Positions 24,923 through 34,877 are shown, counted from the stretch's first letter. The stretch: 64,000 bases of DNA from Saccharothrix algeriensis (GCF_016907655.1 NZ_JAFBCL010000001.1:3568001-3632000); one strand, 5' to 3'. The notes: generated from the letters alone by a model not told the origin. Program-made: numbers and translations.

Positions 24923-25602
24923 CGGGCGGCGGAGGTGTCGAAGGGGCCGGCCTGACCGGCGGCGGCTTGACCGGTGGTGGTCGGACGAGTGGCGGCGGTC
25001 GGACGGGTGGCGGTCTGACGGGCGGAGGTCGGACGGGTGGCGGTCGGACGGGTGGCGGCGTGACCGGTGGTGGTGGCCCGAAGGGTGGCGGCGGAGCCGG
25101 CCCGGACCGGCGGTCGTGGTGGCGGGAGCACTCCGAGTTGGGGGTCTGCGCCGTCCTGGTGGCCCTGGGCGTCCTGGTGCTCGTGGACGCCGTCCGCATC
25201 CCCACCGACTTCGCCCAGCGCGGCCCGGTCGGCCCGAAGGCCGTCCCGGTCGTCGTCGGCGCGGCGCTGCTGGTCGTCGCGGCGCTGCTGGCGCGCGACG
25301 TGCTGCGCGGCGGGCGCGGCGAGGCCGAGGGCGGCGAGGACGTCGACCCGGACGCGCCCGCCGACTGGCGCACGGTCCTGCTGCTGTGCGGGGCGTTCCT
25401 CGCCAACGCCGCGCTCATCGGCGTGGTCGGCTTCCCGATCTCCGGCGCGATCCTGTTCTGGGGCGCCGCCTACGCCCTGGGCAGCCGCCACTTCGTGCGC
25501 GACCCGCTGCTCGCCGCCGGCCTGTCGGTGCTGACCTTCGCGGTGTTCGACGTGCTGCTGGGCGTCCCGCTGCCGGGCGGCCCGCTGGTGGGGGTGCTCT
25601 GA
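24919..25602 (+). CDS. tctB: Tripartite tricarboxylate transporter, small membrane subunit TctB
   Basis: A 227-residue TctB. The membrane part begins near residue 70 and has four helices ([72 protein letters not shown]), as is usual for the family. It overlaps tctC by 4 nt (ATGA). The odd feature is an N-terminal extension of about 60 residues made of GGG-[LR]-T repeats, which standard TctB proteins lack. A start further downstream cannot be excluded, but the ATG coupling is clean. Confidence 0.82.
   Translation: MTGGGGVEGAGLTGGGLTGGGRTSGGGRTGGGLTGGGRTGGGRTGGGVTGGGGPKGGGGAGPDRRSWWREHSELGVCAVLVALGVLVLVDAVRIPTDFAQRGPVGPKAVPVVVGAALLVVAALLARDVLRGGRGEAEGGEDVDPDAPADWRTVLLLCGAFLANAALIGVVGFPISGAILFWGAAYALGSRHFVRDPLLAAGLSVLTFAVFDVLLGVPLPGGPLVGVL
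24955..25085 (+). repeat. Coding tandem repeats encoding a Gly-Gly-Gly-x-Thr arm
   Basis: A 15-nt unit close to GGTGGCGGTCGGACG repeats about eight times inside the 5' end of tctB, with some slipped copies. It encodes glycine-rich pentads alternating Arg-Thr or Leu-Thr. Replication slippage is the likely source. Confidence 0.8.
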
Positions 25603-25603
25603 C

Positions 25604-27118
25604 GTGGAGGCGTTCGGGAACCTGGTCGAGGGGTTCGCCACCGCGCTGACCCCGGCGCACCTCGGGCTGGCCGCGCTGGGCGTGCTGCTCGGCACGGCGA
25701 TCGGCGTGCTGCCCGGCATCGGGCCGGCGATGGCGGTGGCGCTGCTGCTGCCGGTCACCTACGGCCTGGAGCCGACCGGGGCGTTCATCATGTTCGCGGG
25801 CATCTACTACGGCGGCATGTTCGGCGGCTCCACCACGTCGATCCTGCTCAACACGCCCGGCGAGAGCGCGGCGGTGGTCGCGGCGATCGACGGCAACCCG
25901 ATGGCGCGCGCGGGACGCGGTGCGCAAGCGCTTGCCGCCGCCGCGATCGGGCACTTCGTCGGCGGCCTCATCGGCACCGCCCTGCTCGTCCTGCTGGCGC
26001 CGGTGGTGGCGGCGCACGCCGTGGACATCGGCGCGCCGGACTTCTTCGCGATCATGGTGCTGGCGTTCGTCGCCGTCACCTCCGTGCTCGGCGCGTCCCG
26101 CGTGCGCGGGTTCGCCTCGCTGCTGGTCGGGCTGGCCATCGGCCTGGTCGGGCTGGACGAGATGACCGGGCAGCAGCGGCTGACGTTCGGGTCGCTGCAC
26201 CTGGCGGACGGCGTCGACGTGGTCGTGGTGGCGGTGGCGCTGTTCGCGGTGGGCGAGTCGCTGTGGGTGGCGGCGCACCTGCGGCGCGCGGCGGTGCGGC
26301 CCATCCCGGTCGGCCGGCCGTGGCTGCACCGCGCCGACCTGCGGCGCGCGTGGAAGCCGTGGCTGCGCGGGCCGCTCATCGGGTTCCCGTTCGGCGCGGT
26401 GCCGGCGGGCGGCGCGGAGATCCCCACGTTCCTGTCGTACGTGGCCGAGAAGCGGCTGTCCAAGCACCGCGACGAGTTCGGCCGGGGCGCGATCGAGGGC
26501 GTGGCGGGCCCGGAGGCCACGGCGTCCGCGTCGGCGGCGGGCACGCTCGTGTCGATGCTGACGCTGGGCCTGCCGACCACGGCGGTGGCGGCGGTGCTGC
26601 TGGCCGCGTTCCAGCAGTACGGCATCCAGCCGGGACCGCTGCTGTTCCAGCGGGAGCCCGCGCTGGTGTGGGGGCTGATCGCGTCGCTGTTCGTCGGCCT
26701 GTGCCTGCTGCTGGTGCTGAACCTGCCGCTGGCCCCGGTGTGGGCGAAGCTGCTGCGCATCCCCCGGCCGTACCTGTACGCGGGCATCCTGTTCTTCGCG
26801 AGCGTCGGCGCCTACGCGGTCAACGCCGACGTGTTCGACCTGCTGGTGATGTTCGTGATCGGCCTGCTGGGCTTCGCGATGCGCCGCTACGGCCTGCCGG
26901 TGCTGCCCGCGATCATCGGCGTCATCCTCGGCCCGGCCGCCGAGCAGCAGATGCGCCGGGCCCTGCAGCTGTCGGACGGCTCGCTCACGGGCCTGGTCGA
27001 CACCCCCCTGGCCGTCGCGGTGCACGGCGTGGTGGCGGTCCTGCTGGTGTGGCCGCTCGCGCGCCGGGCGCTGCGCAGGCGGTCGGGCCGGGAAGCGCGG
27101 CCGGAGGTCGACGCCTGA
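25604..27118 (+). CDS. tctA: Tripartite tricarboxylate transporter, large permease TctA
   Basis: A 504-residue polytopic TctA with about 11-12 membrane helices. Family signatures are [17 protein letters not shown] near residue 36, [20 protein letters not shown] near 70, [20 protein letters not shown] near 262, and [19 protein letters not shown]. The last two are the duplicated G-x-x-P-G-x-G-type loops that line the transport path. GTG at 25604 lies one nucleotide after the tctB stop. A strong hairpin follows, which closes the tctCBA operon. Confidence 0.93.
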   Translation: MEAFGNLVEGFATALTPAHLGLAALGVLLGTAIGVLPGIGPAMAVALLLPVTYGLEPTGAFIMFAGIYYGGMFGGSTTSILLNTPGESAAVVAAIDGNPMARAGRGAQALAAAAIGHFVGGLIGTALLVLLAPVVAAHAVDIGAPDFFAIMVLAFVAVTSVLGASRVRGFASLLVGLAIGLVGLDEMTGQQRLTFGSLHLADGVDVVVVAVALFAVGESLWVAAHLRRAAVRPIPVGRPWLHRADLRRAWKPWLRGPLIGFPFGAVPAGGAEIPTFLSYVAEKRLSKHRDEFGRGAIEGVAGPEATASASAAGTLVSMLTLGLPTTAVAAVLLAAFQQYGIQPGPLLFQREPALVWGLIASLFVGLCLLLVLNLPLAPVWAKLLRIPRPYLYAGILFFASVGAYAVNADVFDLLVMFVIGLLGFAMRRYGLPVLPAIIGVILGPAAEQQMRRALQLSDGSLTGLVDTPLAVAVHGVVAVLLVWPLARRALRRRSGREARPEVDA

Positions 27119-27124
27119 CCCCGC

Positions 27125-27150
27125 GGGCGGCGGCCCGGCTGCCGCCGCCC
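27125..27150. terminator. Terminator of tctCBA
   Basis: A 10-bp perfect GC stem (GGGCGGCGGC/GCCGCCGCCC) with a 6-nt loop, 6 nt after the tctA stop and upstream of the next ABC operon. Confidence 0.75.
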
Positions 27151-27231
27151 GGCGCGTTGACGGCGGCCCGCCCCGGCCAACAGCATGGGTCCCGAGTGCT
27201 CTCCCCGCCACACCTCCCGCGAGGAGCGACG

Positions 27232-28215
27232 ATGACAGCCACCCGGAAACCGCTCACCGCCCTCGTGCCGGCCCTCGCCCTCGCCCTGGCGGCCTGCACC
27301 GGCCCCGGCGGGGCGGACCGACCCGCCGGCGGCACGGTCCTCGACCGCGCCACCGGCGACCTGCGCGTCGCGGTGATCACGCACGGCACGGCCGGCGACG
27401 CGTTCTGGAACGTCGTGAAGAACGGCGCCACCGACGCGGGCGGGCAGCTCGGCGTCGCGGTGGACTACCACTCCGACGGCGACCCCGGCCGGCAGTCCGC
27501 GCTGGTCGACAACGCGGTGTCGCAGGGGGTCGGCGGCATCGTGGTGTCGATGGCCAACCCGGACGCGCTGCGCACGTCGGTCGGCCGGGCGGTGGCGGCG
27601 GGGATCCCGGTCGTCACCATCAACTCCGGCAGCGAGCACAGCACCGCGTTCGGGGCGCTGGCGCACATCGGCCAGGAGGAGGGCATCGCGGGGGAGCAGG
27701 CGGGCGCTCGGCTGCGGGCCGCCGGGAGGACCAGGCTGGTGTGCGTGGTCCACGAGGCCGGCAACGTGGGGCTCGACCAGCGCTGCGCCGGCGCGCGGGC
27801 CGGGTTCGGCGGCTCGGTGGTCGACCTGCGGGTCGACATCAACAACCCGACCGACGTGGCGGCCCGCATCAGGGGCGCGTTGCAGGCCGACCCCGCCGTG
27901 GACGCGGTGCTGGCGCTCAACCCGCAGGTCGCGGTCGGCGCGGTGAGCGCGGTCAAGGGCCTGTCGGCCGGGACCGCCGTGGCGACGTTCGACCTCAGCC
28001 CCGACGTCACGGACGCGATCAAGGCCGGTGACGTGCTGTTCGCCGTCGACCAGCAGCAGTACGAGCAGGGCTACCTGGCGATCGTCGCGCTCAAGCTCCA
28101 CCACGACAACGCCAACACCGTCGGCGGCGGCCGGCCGGTGCTCACCGGTCCGGGCTTCGTCGACCGGTCCACCGTGGACCGGGTCGCCGAGTACGCCGCG
28201 CGGGGCACCCGGTGA
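27232..28215 (+). CDS. Sugar ABC transporter substrate-binding lipoprotein
   Basis: A 327-residue periplasmic-binding protein of the ribose/LacI type (FrcB-like). The lipobox is ALAACTGPG. The domain begins [22 protein letters not shown] and includes [31 protein letters not shown], and late hinge elements ([19 protein letters not shown]). ATG at 27232 has GAGGAG upstream. It forms an operon with the permease and ATPase (4-nt overlaps). Pentose or fructose uptake is likely from family; the exact sugar is unknown. Confidence 0.88.
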   Translation: MTATRKPLTALVPALALALAACTGPGGADRPAGGTVLDRATGDLRVAVITHGTAGDAFWNVVKNGATDAGGQLGVAVDYHSDGDPGRQSALVDNAVSQGVGGIVVSMANPDALRTSVGRAVAAGIPVVTINSGSEHSTAFGALAHIGQEEGIAGEQAGARLRAAGRTRLVCVVHEAGNVGLDQRCAGARAGFGGSVVDLRVDINNPTDVAARIRGALQADPAVDAVLALNPQVAVGAVSAVKGLSAGTAVATFDLSPDVTDAIKAGDVLFAVDQQQYEQGYLAIVALKLHHDNANTVGGGRPVLTGPGFVDRSTVDRVAEYAARGTR

Positions 28216-29219
28216 CCTCGCCGGGGCCGCTCCACCGGCTGGCGGCCCGGCCGGAGGTCGGCGCGCTGCTCGGCGCGGTGCTGGTGTTCGCGTTCTTCTC
28301 GGTGGCGACCGAGCGGTTCCTCAGCCCCGGCGGGGTGGCGACCTGGCTGGACGACGCGTCCGCGCTGGGCATCGTGGCGGTCGCGGTGGCCCTGCTGATG
28401 ATCGGCGGCGAGTTCGACCTGTCCGCCGGGGTGATGACGGCGTCCACCGCCCTGGTCACGGCCGTGCTGTCCACCCGGCTGGGCTGGAACGCCTGGCCCG
28501 CGCTGGCCGCCTCGCTGGTGTTCGCGCTGGCGGTGGGCGCGCTCAACGGGTGGCTGGTGCTGCGGACCGGGCTGCCGAGCTTCATCGTCACACTCGGCGC
28601 GTTCCTCGCCCTCCAGGGCGTGAACCTGGGCGTCACGCGGCTGGTCACCGGCACCGTGCAGGTGTCCGGGATGCGGTCGGTTCCCGGCTACGAGTCGGCG
28701 GGGTTCGTGTTCGCGTCCACCGTCCAGGTCGGCGGCACGGCGTTCCCGGTGTCGATCGCGTGGTGGGTGCTGTGCACGGCGGTCGCCGCGACGGCCCTGG
28801 CGCGCACGCCGTTCGGCAACCGGGTGTTCGCGGTCGGCGGCGCGGTGGAGGCCGCGCGCGCGGTGGGCGTCCCGGTGCGGCGCACGAAGGTGCTGCTGTT
28901 CATGGCGACGGCGGGCGCGGCGTGGCTGGTCGGGACGATCAACATCCTGCGGTTCACCAGCGTGCAGGCCAACCAGGGGATCGGGCTGGAGTTCCAGTTC
29001 ATCGTCGCGGCGGTGATCGGCGGCTGCCTGCTCACCGGCGGGTTCGGCTCGGTCGTGGGCGCGGCGCTCGGCGCGCTGGTCTTCGGCATGGCCCGGCAGG
29101 GCATCGTCCACGCGAACTGGGACAGCGACTGGTTCCAGCTGTTCCTGGGCGTGCTGCTGCTGGCCGCCGTGCTGGTCAACAACGCGCTGCGGCGGCGGGT
29201 GGAGGGGGTGCGGGGATGA
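28212..29219 (+). CDS. Sugar ABC transporter permease
   Basis: A 335-residue BPD_transp_2-type permease with 8-10 helices (RbsC/FrcC family). [20 protein letters not shown] near residue 58 and [20 protein letters not shown] near 118 are the family signatures. [20 protein letters not shown] near 272 is the coupling region. GTG at 28212 overlaps the binding-protein stop (GTGA), and its own stop overlaps the ATPase start (ATGA). One permease probably forms a homodimer. Confidence 0.92.
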   Translation: MTSPGPLHRLAARPEVGALLGAVLVFAFFSVATERFLSPGGVATWLDDASALGIVAVAVALLMIGGEFDLSAGVMTASTALVTAVLSTRLGWNAWPALAASLVFALAVGALNGWLVLRTGLPSFIVTLGAFLALQGVNLGVTRLVTGTVQVSGMRSVPGYESAGFVFASTVQVGGTAFPVSIAWWVLCTAVAATALARTPFGNRVFAVGGAVEAARAVGVPVRRTKVLLFMATAGAAWLVGTINILRFTSVQANQGIGLEFQFIVAAVIGGCLLTGGFGSVVGAALGALVFGMARQGIVHANWDSDWFQLFLGVLLLAAVLVNNALRRRVEGVRG

Positions 29220-30001
29220 CCGGGGCGCCGCTGCTGGAGGCCCGGGGCATCGGCAAGAGCCACGGCGGCGTCGTCGCGCTGCGCGACGTCTCGGTGGTGG
29301 TCCGCGCGGGCGAGGTGACCTGCGTGCTGGGCGACAACGGCGCGGGCAAGTCGACGCTGATCAAGGTCTTGGCGGGCGTGCACCGGCCCGACCGGGGCGT
29401 GCTGCTGGTGGCGGGCGAGGAGACCCGGTTCGCCTCGCCGCGCGAGGCGCTGGACCGGGGCATCGCCACCGTGCACCAGGACCTGGCGGTCGTGCCGCTG
29501 ATGAGCGTGTGGCGCAACTTCGTCCTCGGCTCGGAGCCCACCAGGGGCTTCGGGCCGCTCCGGCTGCTCGACCGCCGCCGGGCCCGCGAGGTCACCCGGT
29601 CCGCGCTGGCCGCGCTGGGCGTCGACCTGCGGGACGTGGAGCAGCCCGTGGGCACGCTGTCCGGCGGCGAGCGGCAGTGCGTGGCCATCGCGCGGGCCGT
29701 GCACCTCGGGGCGAAGGTGCTGATCCTGGACGAGCCGACCGCCGCGCTGGGCGTCAAGCAGGCCGGGCTGGTGCTCCGGCACGTGGCCCGGGCGCGCGAC
29801 CGCGGGCTGGGCGTCGTCCTGATCACCCACAACCCGCAGCACGCCTACTCGGTGGGCGACCGCTTCCTGCTGCTCGAACGCGGCCGGGTGGTGAGCAGCC
29901 ACATGAAGTCGGGGATCGGCCCGGTGGGGTCGGCCGCCGGGATGGCGGGCGGCGCGGGGGCGGCGGCGCTGGAGCGCGAACTGCGGGGCGACGCCGGGTG
30001 A
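29216..30001 (+). CDS. Sugar ABC transporter ATPase, single nucleotide-binding domain
   Basis: A 261-residue ATPase with one NBD, unlike the double-NBD RbsA; this matches the FrcA subgroup. Walker A is [10 protein letters not shown], the Q-loop region [14 protein letters not shown], the signature [14 protein letters not shown], Walker [13 protein letters not shown], and the switch His is in [12 protein letters not shown] Gly/Ala-rich tail of about 25 residues follows the fold. It is the last gene of the operon. Confidence 0.92.
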   Translation: MTGAPLLEARGIGKSHGGVVALRDVSVVVRAGEVTCVLGDNGAGKSTLIKVLAGVHRPDRGVLLVAGEETRFASPREALDRGIATVHQDLAVVPLMSVWRNFVLGSEPTRGFGPLRLLDRRRAREVTRSALAALGVDLRDVEQPVGTLSGGERQCVAIARAVHLGAKVLILDEPTAALGVKQAGLVLRHVARARDRGLGVVLITHNPQHAYSVGDRFLLLERGRVVSSHMKSGIGPVGSAAGMAGGAGAAALERELRGDAG

Positions 30002-30273
30002 CCGCGCGGGGTTGGCCGCGCGGGGTCGGCAGCGCCGGGTGGTTGTGCGGGGTCGGCTGTGCGGGCCGGCCGCGCGAGGTGGCTGCACGGGTGCGCGCGG
30101 GGCCACCGCGCGGGTCGGTGGTCGTGCGAGCCGGTCCGGCCGCGGCCAGGTGGGCGCGCGCGACCGCCGACCCGCGCCGCCGTCCCGACGCGCGCACCCC
30201 TCATCGCCCACCGCCTCGACCGGCGCGTCCGCGACGACGCCGGCCGGCGGCGGGCTCCGCGCCCGCTCCCCGG
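30002..30273. other. GC-rich gap without a supported gene
   Basis: 272 nt between the convergent ATPase and cyclase-like genes. Open frames here are low-complexity Arg/Ala/Pro strings with no ribosome site or family match. The sequence has loosely repeated GCGCGGGGT and GCGGGTCGG elements that could fold into terminators, but no clean stem is seen. Confidence 0.5.
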
Positions 30274-31089
30274 CTACCCGGCCTGCCCTCCCCTGCCGCC
30301 GGTCGGGCCGAAGCTCGACCCGCGCTGGTCGTTGTGGGAGAAGTACTGGACCGAGTCGGCGTGCTGCCAGATCGGCACGTGCGCGTCGGCGCCCGCCTGG
30401 ACCACCGTCGAACCCCCGGTGGCAGTGGCGCTCTGGTGCACGGTGGCCCCCTGCGGCGCGGCGAGCTCCCGCGGCGCGGCCGGTGCGCCGGGCAGGTGCA
30501 GCGCGTGGACGTCGCCGTTGGGCACCCACATCCAGCCGTGGCCGCGGAAGGTCTTCTCCACCACTTCGACCCGGCGGAAGTCGGTGGGGCGCAGGGTGGT
30601 GTGCCCGGCCAGCACCAGCGTGGAATACACGATCTCCGACAGCACGACCACCAGATCGGCCTCCGGGAATTCGTCGAGGGCGATATGCGCCGGTTTGCTG
30701 TTCAACAACCGGGAGACCAACACGGAATCCTGACCGGGGAATCCGTTCGCGCCGTCGACCACCGCGCCGTGGTGGATCGCGAGGCGCAACCGGGCGCGCG
30801 CTTCGGGCACCCGGTAGCGGTTCGCCGCCGACAGCTCCGCCGCCAGCGCGCGGACGTAGTGGTCGACGACCAGGTGCTCCGGGGCGTCGGGCGGCAGCAC
30901 GGCCCACTCCTCGTCGCCCTTGGCCTGGCGGTGCCACGTCGACCGGTCCAGCCCGGCCGCCCGGCCCGCCTGGTCGAGGCTGCGGACCAGGACTTCCTGC
31001 AGGTCGCGCTGGAGCTGGTCGTCAGCCGCGCCGTAGCGCCTGAGGTCGCAGCAGACCAGCAGGCTGCGCCGGAACGTGGCAGGACTCAT
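30274..31089 (-). CDS. Degenerate class III nucleotidyl-cyclase-fold protein
   Basis: A 271-residue protein whose first 190 residues follow the class III cyclase homology pattern. LLVCCDLRRYG supplies one metal-type Asp (Asp15) and AKGDEEWAVLP a second (Asp59). ARLRLAIHHGAVV matches the core strand. In NGFPGQDSVLVSRLLNS the usual Val-Asn-x-Ala-Ala-Arg motif has lost its Asn. The C-terminal 70 residues are Ala/Gln/Thr-rich and likely disordered. Enzymatic activity is therefore doubtful, and nucleotide sensing is an alternative. It lies 112 nt downstream of a Crp/Fnr-type gene on the same strand, suggesting a paired signalling unit. ATG at 31089 has GAAAGG upstream. Confidence 0.6.
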   Translation of the reverse strand: MSPATFRRSLLVCCDLRRYGAADDQLQRDLQEVLVRSLDQAGRAAGLDRSTWHRQAKGDEEWAVLPPDAPEHLVVDHYVRALAAELSAANRYRVPEARARLRLAIHHGAVVDGANGFPGQDSVLVSRLLNSKPAHIALDEFPEADLVVVLSEIVYSTLVLAGHTTLRPTDFRRVEVVEKTFRGHGWMWVPNGDVHALHLPGAPAAPRELAAPQGATVHQSATATGGSTVVQAGADAHVPIWQHADSVQYFSHNDQRGSSFGPTGGRGGQAG

Positions 31090-31201
31090 GGACTCGGCCT
31101 TTCGGGAAGTGGCGGTGGCGTCACCGCCGGGGCTGACCGGGGTGCAGGGCCACTGTGGAGCACCGCCCGGGAGCGGATGCCGCAGAACTGCGGCCCCGCT
31201 C

Positions 31202-31909
31202 TCAGATGCCCGCGAATTTCCGCAGGCCCTCCAGGTCGGGCACCAGCACGTCCCGCCGGAGGTGGCTCACGACCACCCCCGCCTTGCGCAGGTCGCTGAA
31301 CGCCTTCTCCGCCGTTCTCGGCTTCATCCCGGCGATGGAGGCCAGCTCGACCTTGGTGAGCGGGATCCCCAGCGTCCAGCCCGCCGGTTCCTCCCGCCCG
31401 TAGGTCTGCACCAGCTCGACGAGCACTCGGGCCACCCGTTCGGCGGCGGGGTGGGACAGGAAGTCGCGGCGGCGCTGGTTGGCCCAGCGCAGCCGGTCGT
31501 TGATCATCCCGATCAGCTCCACGAACACGTCGTTGCGCCGGTGCAGGAAGCTCATCAGCTCACCGCTGGTGATCAGCTTCGCCACCACGTCGCCGCACGT
31601 CACGACGGTGGCCGAGCGCGGCTTCTGGTCCAGCGCCGCCATCTCGCCCACCAGGTCGCCCGCGACGCGGATCGCGAGCAGGGCCGTGTCGCCCGTCTCG
31701 TCGGTGGTCTGCACCTTCACCACGCCGTCGAGCAGCAAGAGGACGTGGGTGTCGTTCGCGTCCTGCTCGATGACCTCCCGGTCGGCCGTGTAGCGCACGA
31801 CCGTGCCGATGTTCAGCAGCTCTTGTCGGGTGTTGTCGCGGAGGCGACCCAGCAGGCTGTTGCTGGGCCACCCTGGATCCTGTGTCATCGTGGTCGGCAT
31901 GGGCAGCAT
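31202..31909 (-). CDS. Crp/Fnr-family transcriptional regulator
   Basis: A 235-residue regulator. The N-terminal cyclic-nucleotide-binding beta-roll (about 20-135) has the phosphate-cassette-like AGDLVGEMAALDQKPRSATV, where the Arg-Ser-Ala matches cAMP-binding members. A long dimer helix follows, then a winged helix-turn-helix (LTKVELASIAGMKPRTAEKAFSDLRKAG). No Cys cluster of FNR type is seen. Three in-frame ATGs occur (31909, 31900, 31888); the first has AGGATC upstream. The same-strand neighbour has a cyclase-like fold, so the ligand may be a cyclic nucleotide (inference). Confidence 0.85.
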   Translation of the reverse strand: MLPMPTTMTQDPGWPSNSLLGRLRDNTRQELLNIGTVVRYTADREVIEQDANDTHVLLLLDGVVKVQTTDETGDTALLAIRVAGDLVGEMAALDQKPRSATVVTCGDVVAKLITSGELMSFLHRRNDVFVELIGMINDRLRWANQRRRDFLSHPAAERVARVLVELVQTYGREEPAGWTLGIPLTKVELASIAGMKPRTAEKAFSDLRKAGVVVSHLRRDVLVPDLEGLRKFAGI

Positions 31910-32236
31910 GTGGATCCTGTTACTGTCGTGACCGGCGGGAATTGGGATTCGAGCCGACCTGCGTCGGGCGGCAAGTGATGGTCTCCCCGAACGTGGTGCG
32001 GACAGTACACCCGAATGGGCGTAACTGGTCCTGACCGGCGGTGCGTTTCGAGCCGCGCCCCCCTATTCAAGATCACGTGCTAATGTACGCGCAATACCGA
32101 ATCGAATGGAATTGTGCTGCTCCCGTGCGGTGGGACGGTCGTCACGCGGGGAACAACCTGTCCGATCCGGGACCTTGGACCCGTTGAGGGGTCCGAAGGA
32201 CCCGTCGTCGTACCGGAACCACCCGAGGAGACGCAT
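31910..32236. promoter_or_regulatory. Divergent regulatory gap with an inverted repeat
   Basis: 327 nt between the Crp/Fnr gene and the old yellow enzyme gene. The middle (about 32060-32115) is unusually AT-rich for this window and probably holds promoters for both directions. At 32170-32213 an imperfect inverted repeat (GGGACCTTGGACCC, then GGGTCCGAAGGACCC) could form a leader hairpin just upstream of the oxidoreductase ribosome site, or an operator. Confidence 0.45.
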
Positions 32237-33301
32237 GTGAGTGCGCTGTTCAGCCCGCTGATCCTCCGCTCGGTCACGCTCCCGAACCGGATCGCCGTCA
32301 GCCCGATGTGCCAGTACTCCGCTCGTGACGGCTTCCCCGACGAATGGCACCTGGTGCACCTCGGCTCGCGTGCGGTCGGTGGCGCGGGGCTGGTGCTGGC
32401 GGAGGCGACCGCCGTCCAGGCGGTGGGTCGGATCTCGCCCGAGGACACCGGCCTGTGGGACGACGCCCACGTCGAGGCGTGGCGGCCGATCACCGCGTTC
32501 ATCCGGGCCCAGGGCGCGGTGCCGGGGGTGCAGCTGGCCCACGCCGGCCGCAAAGCCTCCACCTACTCGCCGTTCGCGGCCGGGCACGGCGGCGTGCCCG
32601 ACGCCGAGGGCGGCTGGACGCCCGTCGCGCCGAGCGCCGTGCCGTTCGACGAGTCCTACCGGGCGCCGGTCGAGCTGGACGGGGCCGGCGTCGCGCGGGT
32701 CGTGTCCGACTTCGCCGCCGCGGCGCGCCGCGCGGTCGCCGCCGGGTTCGAGGTCGTCGAGGTCCACGCCGCCCACGGCTACCTCCTGCACCAGTTCCTG
32801 TCCCCGCTGAGCAACCGGCGGACCGACCGCCACGGCGGCTCGCTGGAGAACCGCACGCGGTTGGCGCGCGAGGTGACCGCCGCGGTGCGCGCGGCGGTGG
32901 GCGAGGACGTGCCGGTGCTGGTGCGCGTCTCGGCCACGGACTGGGTCGAGGGCGGCTGGACGCCCGAGGACACCGTCGTGCTGGCGCGCGAACTGGCCGC
33001 CGCGGGCGCGGACCTGGTCGACGTGTCGACCGGCGGCAACGTGCCGAGGGCGGAGATCCCGGTCGGGCCGGGCTACCAGGTGCCGTTCGCCGAGACCGTG
33101 CGGCGGGAGGCCGACGTGCCCGTCGGGGCAGTCGGCCTGATCACCGAAGCCCGGCAGGCGGAGCGGGTCGTCGCCGACGGCTCAGCCGACCTGGTCCTGC
33201 TCGCGCGGGAGCTGCTGCGGGACCCGTACTGGCCCCGGCGCGCGGCCGGGGAGCTCGGGGCGCAGGTCACTCCGCCGAAGCAGTACGCCAGGGCGTTCTG
33301 A
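32237..33301 (+). CDS. Old yellow enzyme family NADH:flavin oxidoreductase (YqjM type)
   Basis: A 354-residue FMN-dependent ene-reductase. It starts [21 protein letters not shown] and has Cys in SPMCQYS, the redox-tuning Cys of the YqjM subgroup. Substrate-binding His residues are in HAGRKAS and the pair in [20 protein letters not shown]. The FMN-binding end is [13 protein letters not shown] and [19 protein letters not shown] at 32237 has CGAGGAG upstream. It reduces activated C=C bonds; the physiological substrate is unknown. It ends in a very strong hairpin. Confidence 0.93.
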   Translation: MSALFSPLILRSVTLPNRIAVSPMCQYSARDGFPDEWHLVHLGSRAVGGAGLVLAEATAVQAVGRISPEDTGLWDDAHVEAWRPITAFIRAQGAVPGVQLAHAGRKASTYSPFAAGHGGVPDAEGGWTPVAPSAVPFDESYRAPVELDGAGVARVVSDFAAAARRAVAAGFEVVEVHAAHGYLLHQFLSPLSNRRTDRHGGSLENRTRLAREVTAAVRAAVGEDVPVLVRVSATDWVEGGWTPEDTVVLARELAAAGADLVDVSTGGNVPRAEIPVGPGYQVPFAETVRREADVPVGAVGLITEARQAERVVADGSADLVLLARELLRDPYWPRRAAGELGAQVTPPKQYARAF

Positions 33302-33312
33302 GGTCCGCCTCA

Positions 33313-33351
33313 AAGGTTGGGCTGCCGGTGCGGAACCGGCAGCCCAACCTT
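33313..33351. terminator. Strong bidirectional terminator
   Basis: A perfect 17-bp stem (AAGGTTGGGCTGCCGGT and its complement) with a 5-nt GCGGA loop, flanked by AA on the left and TT on the right. It separates the convergent oxidoreductase and DUF3073 genes. Confidence 0.9.
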
Positions 33352-33370
33352 CGAAGCGGGTAGTGGTGTG

Positions 33371-33556
33371 TCAGCGACGGTAGTCGTCGTACTCGTCGTC
33401 CGACGGCTCGTCGTAGCGGTCATCGCCGCTACGGCGCCCGCCGTCGGAATCGCCGGACAGCTCGCGTTGCAAGGCGTCAAAGTCGGTGTTGTGAGAGCTG
33501 TACTTCAGCTCCCGCGCCACCTTCGTCTGCTTGGCCTTCGCTCGGCCGCGCCCCAT
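33371..33556 (-). CDS. DUF3073 small conserved protein (Rv0810c type)
   Basis: A 61-residue protein. It begins MGRGRAKAKQTKVARELKY and continues SSHNTDFDALQRELSG, the invariant core of DUF3073. An acidic tail (DEPSDDEYDDYRR) follows. It is a standard neighbour of purM in actinobacteria and has no known function; the basic head and acidic tail suggest RNA or protein binding (inference). ATG at 33556 with GAGGGGG upstream is clearly the start; the longer open frame before it is unrelated sequence. Confidence 0.92.
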   Translation of the reverse strand: MGRGRAKAKQTKVARELKYSSHNTDFDALQRELSGDSDGGRRSGDDRYDEPSDDEYDDYRR

Positions 33557-33718
33557 GGCTCGACCCCCTCGCACAGGGACGGGGGCGGCCGGGGGAACGG
33601 CGGCCCCACTCGTCTCGACAACTAGTTCCTGGTAACTACCGTACCGTGTCGAAGGGGTTCCTCGCGACGCGGTAGGCGTGACACGTGCCGCCAATTCTCC
33701 GCGTGGGAGGATGCGCGG

Positions 33719-34600
33719 GTGCCTCGACCGTTCGTCGCCTACCTCAGGGTGTACGAACCGCTGTCGGCTCTTGACGGACCGTTGGCCGACCGGGTGCGAA
33801 AAGCCCTGGCAGCGGGCCCGTTGAGCCGAGCGGACGCCGGAGCCCGGGAACGGGAGCTGTGGCTGCGATCACAACTGGCCCGGCCGCGCCGGCTGCTGCC
33901 GGGTGAGCTGCCGGACGGGCGTGTCGCGCCCGACGCGCCGTTCGACGTGATGACCATCAGCCCGGCGGAGGTCCCCGGCGAGGTGGGCCCCGGCCCCCTG
34001 GTGTGCCCGCTGGACCTCCGGGCGCGGTCGGCGGCGGCGCTGGTGGGGTTCCTGGCGTCGGCCGGCGGGCCGCTGCAGGACGAAGCCCTGTCGGTGGGTC
34101 CGGAGGCCATCCGGGCGCGGGCCTCGGCGGTGCTGGCCGAGCTGACCGGCGGCGCGGTCCACGTCATCTCGACCACCTGGACGGTGCCGCTGCCCTGGTT
34201 CGCCCTGGTCGACCCGGACACCCGGCGCATCGTCCCGGCCCCCCGCGACGACCCCGAGCGGCAGGTGTCGTGGCGGGTGTCCATGGCGGACGCCCGGCAC
34301 CGGGTGGCGCGGGCGCACAAGGTCGTGTCCCGGTCCCTGGGTGAGGAGGGGCCGGCCAAGGTGCTGGCGGACACGGCGCGCTGGCTGGACCACTTCTCGC
34401 CCGGGTCGGCGGTGGAGCTGGACTACGGCGGCCTCGTGCAGCTGATCGAGGACCAGGACCTGCTGGAGGACACCTCCGCGCAGGACGTGAACGCGATCGT
34501 GGACGCGCTCGAAGCCGAGGACGCCGAGGAGGTCGCCCTGCGCTACGAACGCCTGCGCGAGTTCTGGGGCGAACTGGCCCGCCGCGAACGCCACGGCTAG
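33719..34600 (+). CDS. Conserved hypothetical actinobacterial protein
   Basis: A 293-residue soluble protein that I do not recognise as a named family. It starts MPRPFVAYLRVYEPLSALD, has VHVISTTWTVPLPWFALVDP in the middle, a probable domain core at SWRVSMADARHRVARAHKVV, and an acidic helical C-terminus (NAIVDALEAEDAEEVALRYE). No membrane segment or catalytic motif is visible. GTG at 33719 is preceded by GGGAGGATG; this reads either as a ribosome site or as a poor -10 box 6 nt upstream. Confidence 0.65.
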   Translation: MPRPFVAYLRVYEPLSALDGPLADRVRKALAAGPLSRADAGARERELWLRSQLARPRRLLPGELPDGRVAPDAPFDVMTISPAEVPGEVGPGPLVCPLDLRARSAAALVGFLASAGGPLQDEALSVGPEAIRARASAVLAELTGGAVHVISTTWTVPLPWFALVDPDTRRIVPAPRDDPERQVSWRVSMADARHRVARAHKVVSRSLGEEGPAKVLADTARWLDHFSPGSAVELDYGGLVQLIEDQDLLEDTSAQDVNAIVDALEAEDAEEVALRYERLREFWGELARRERHG

Positions 34601-34817
34601 CCGCCGGGCCGGCCATCTGGCCGGCCACCCGTGCGGGGCGCTCCCCGCAGCCACGCGCAGCCCGCGCCGCACCGCCGCCTCGCCGACAGCCGGTGACCTC
34701 CGACCCGAGGCCACCCCGCGGGAACACCGCCAACCCGAGACGACCCCGGCCCGCCTGGGACGGCCCCGGCCCGCCGGCACGACCCCGCCCAGGACGGCCC
34801 GCCCGGCAAGCCCCGCG

Positions 34818-34877
34818 CAGGACAGCTCTGCCCAGGACAGCCCCGGGCAGGACAGCTCTGCCCAGGACAGCTCTGCG
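34818..34877. repeat. Four 15-bp tandem repeats
   Basis: CAGGACAGCTCTGCC repeats four times at exactly 15 bp, the second copy being CAGGACAGCCCCGGG. It sits in the 433-nt gap between the hypothetical gene and the convergent MFS gene. The gap holds no supported gene. The unit contains an AGCT core that could pair between copies. Confidence 0.8.

Noticed and set aside
30002-30270. Overlapping open frames between the sugar ATPase and cyclase-like genes
   Set aside because: Several frames are open on both strands, but all are Arg/Ala/Pro-rich with no start signals, as expected by chance at this GC content.
31202-31909. Calling the Crp/Fnr and cyclase-like pair a Pycsar anti-phage system
   Set aside because: Pycsar needs an active pyrimidine cyclase and a cell-killing effector. 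The catalytic Asn is missing and no effector domain is present, so only a signalling pair is claimed.
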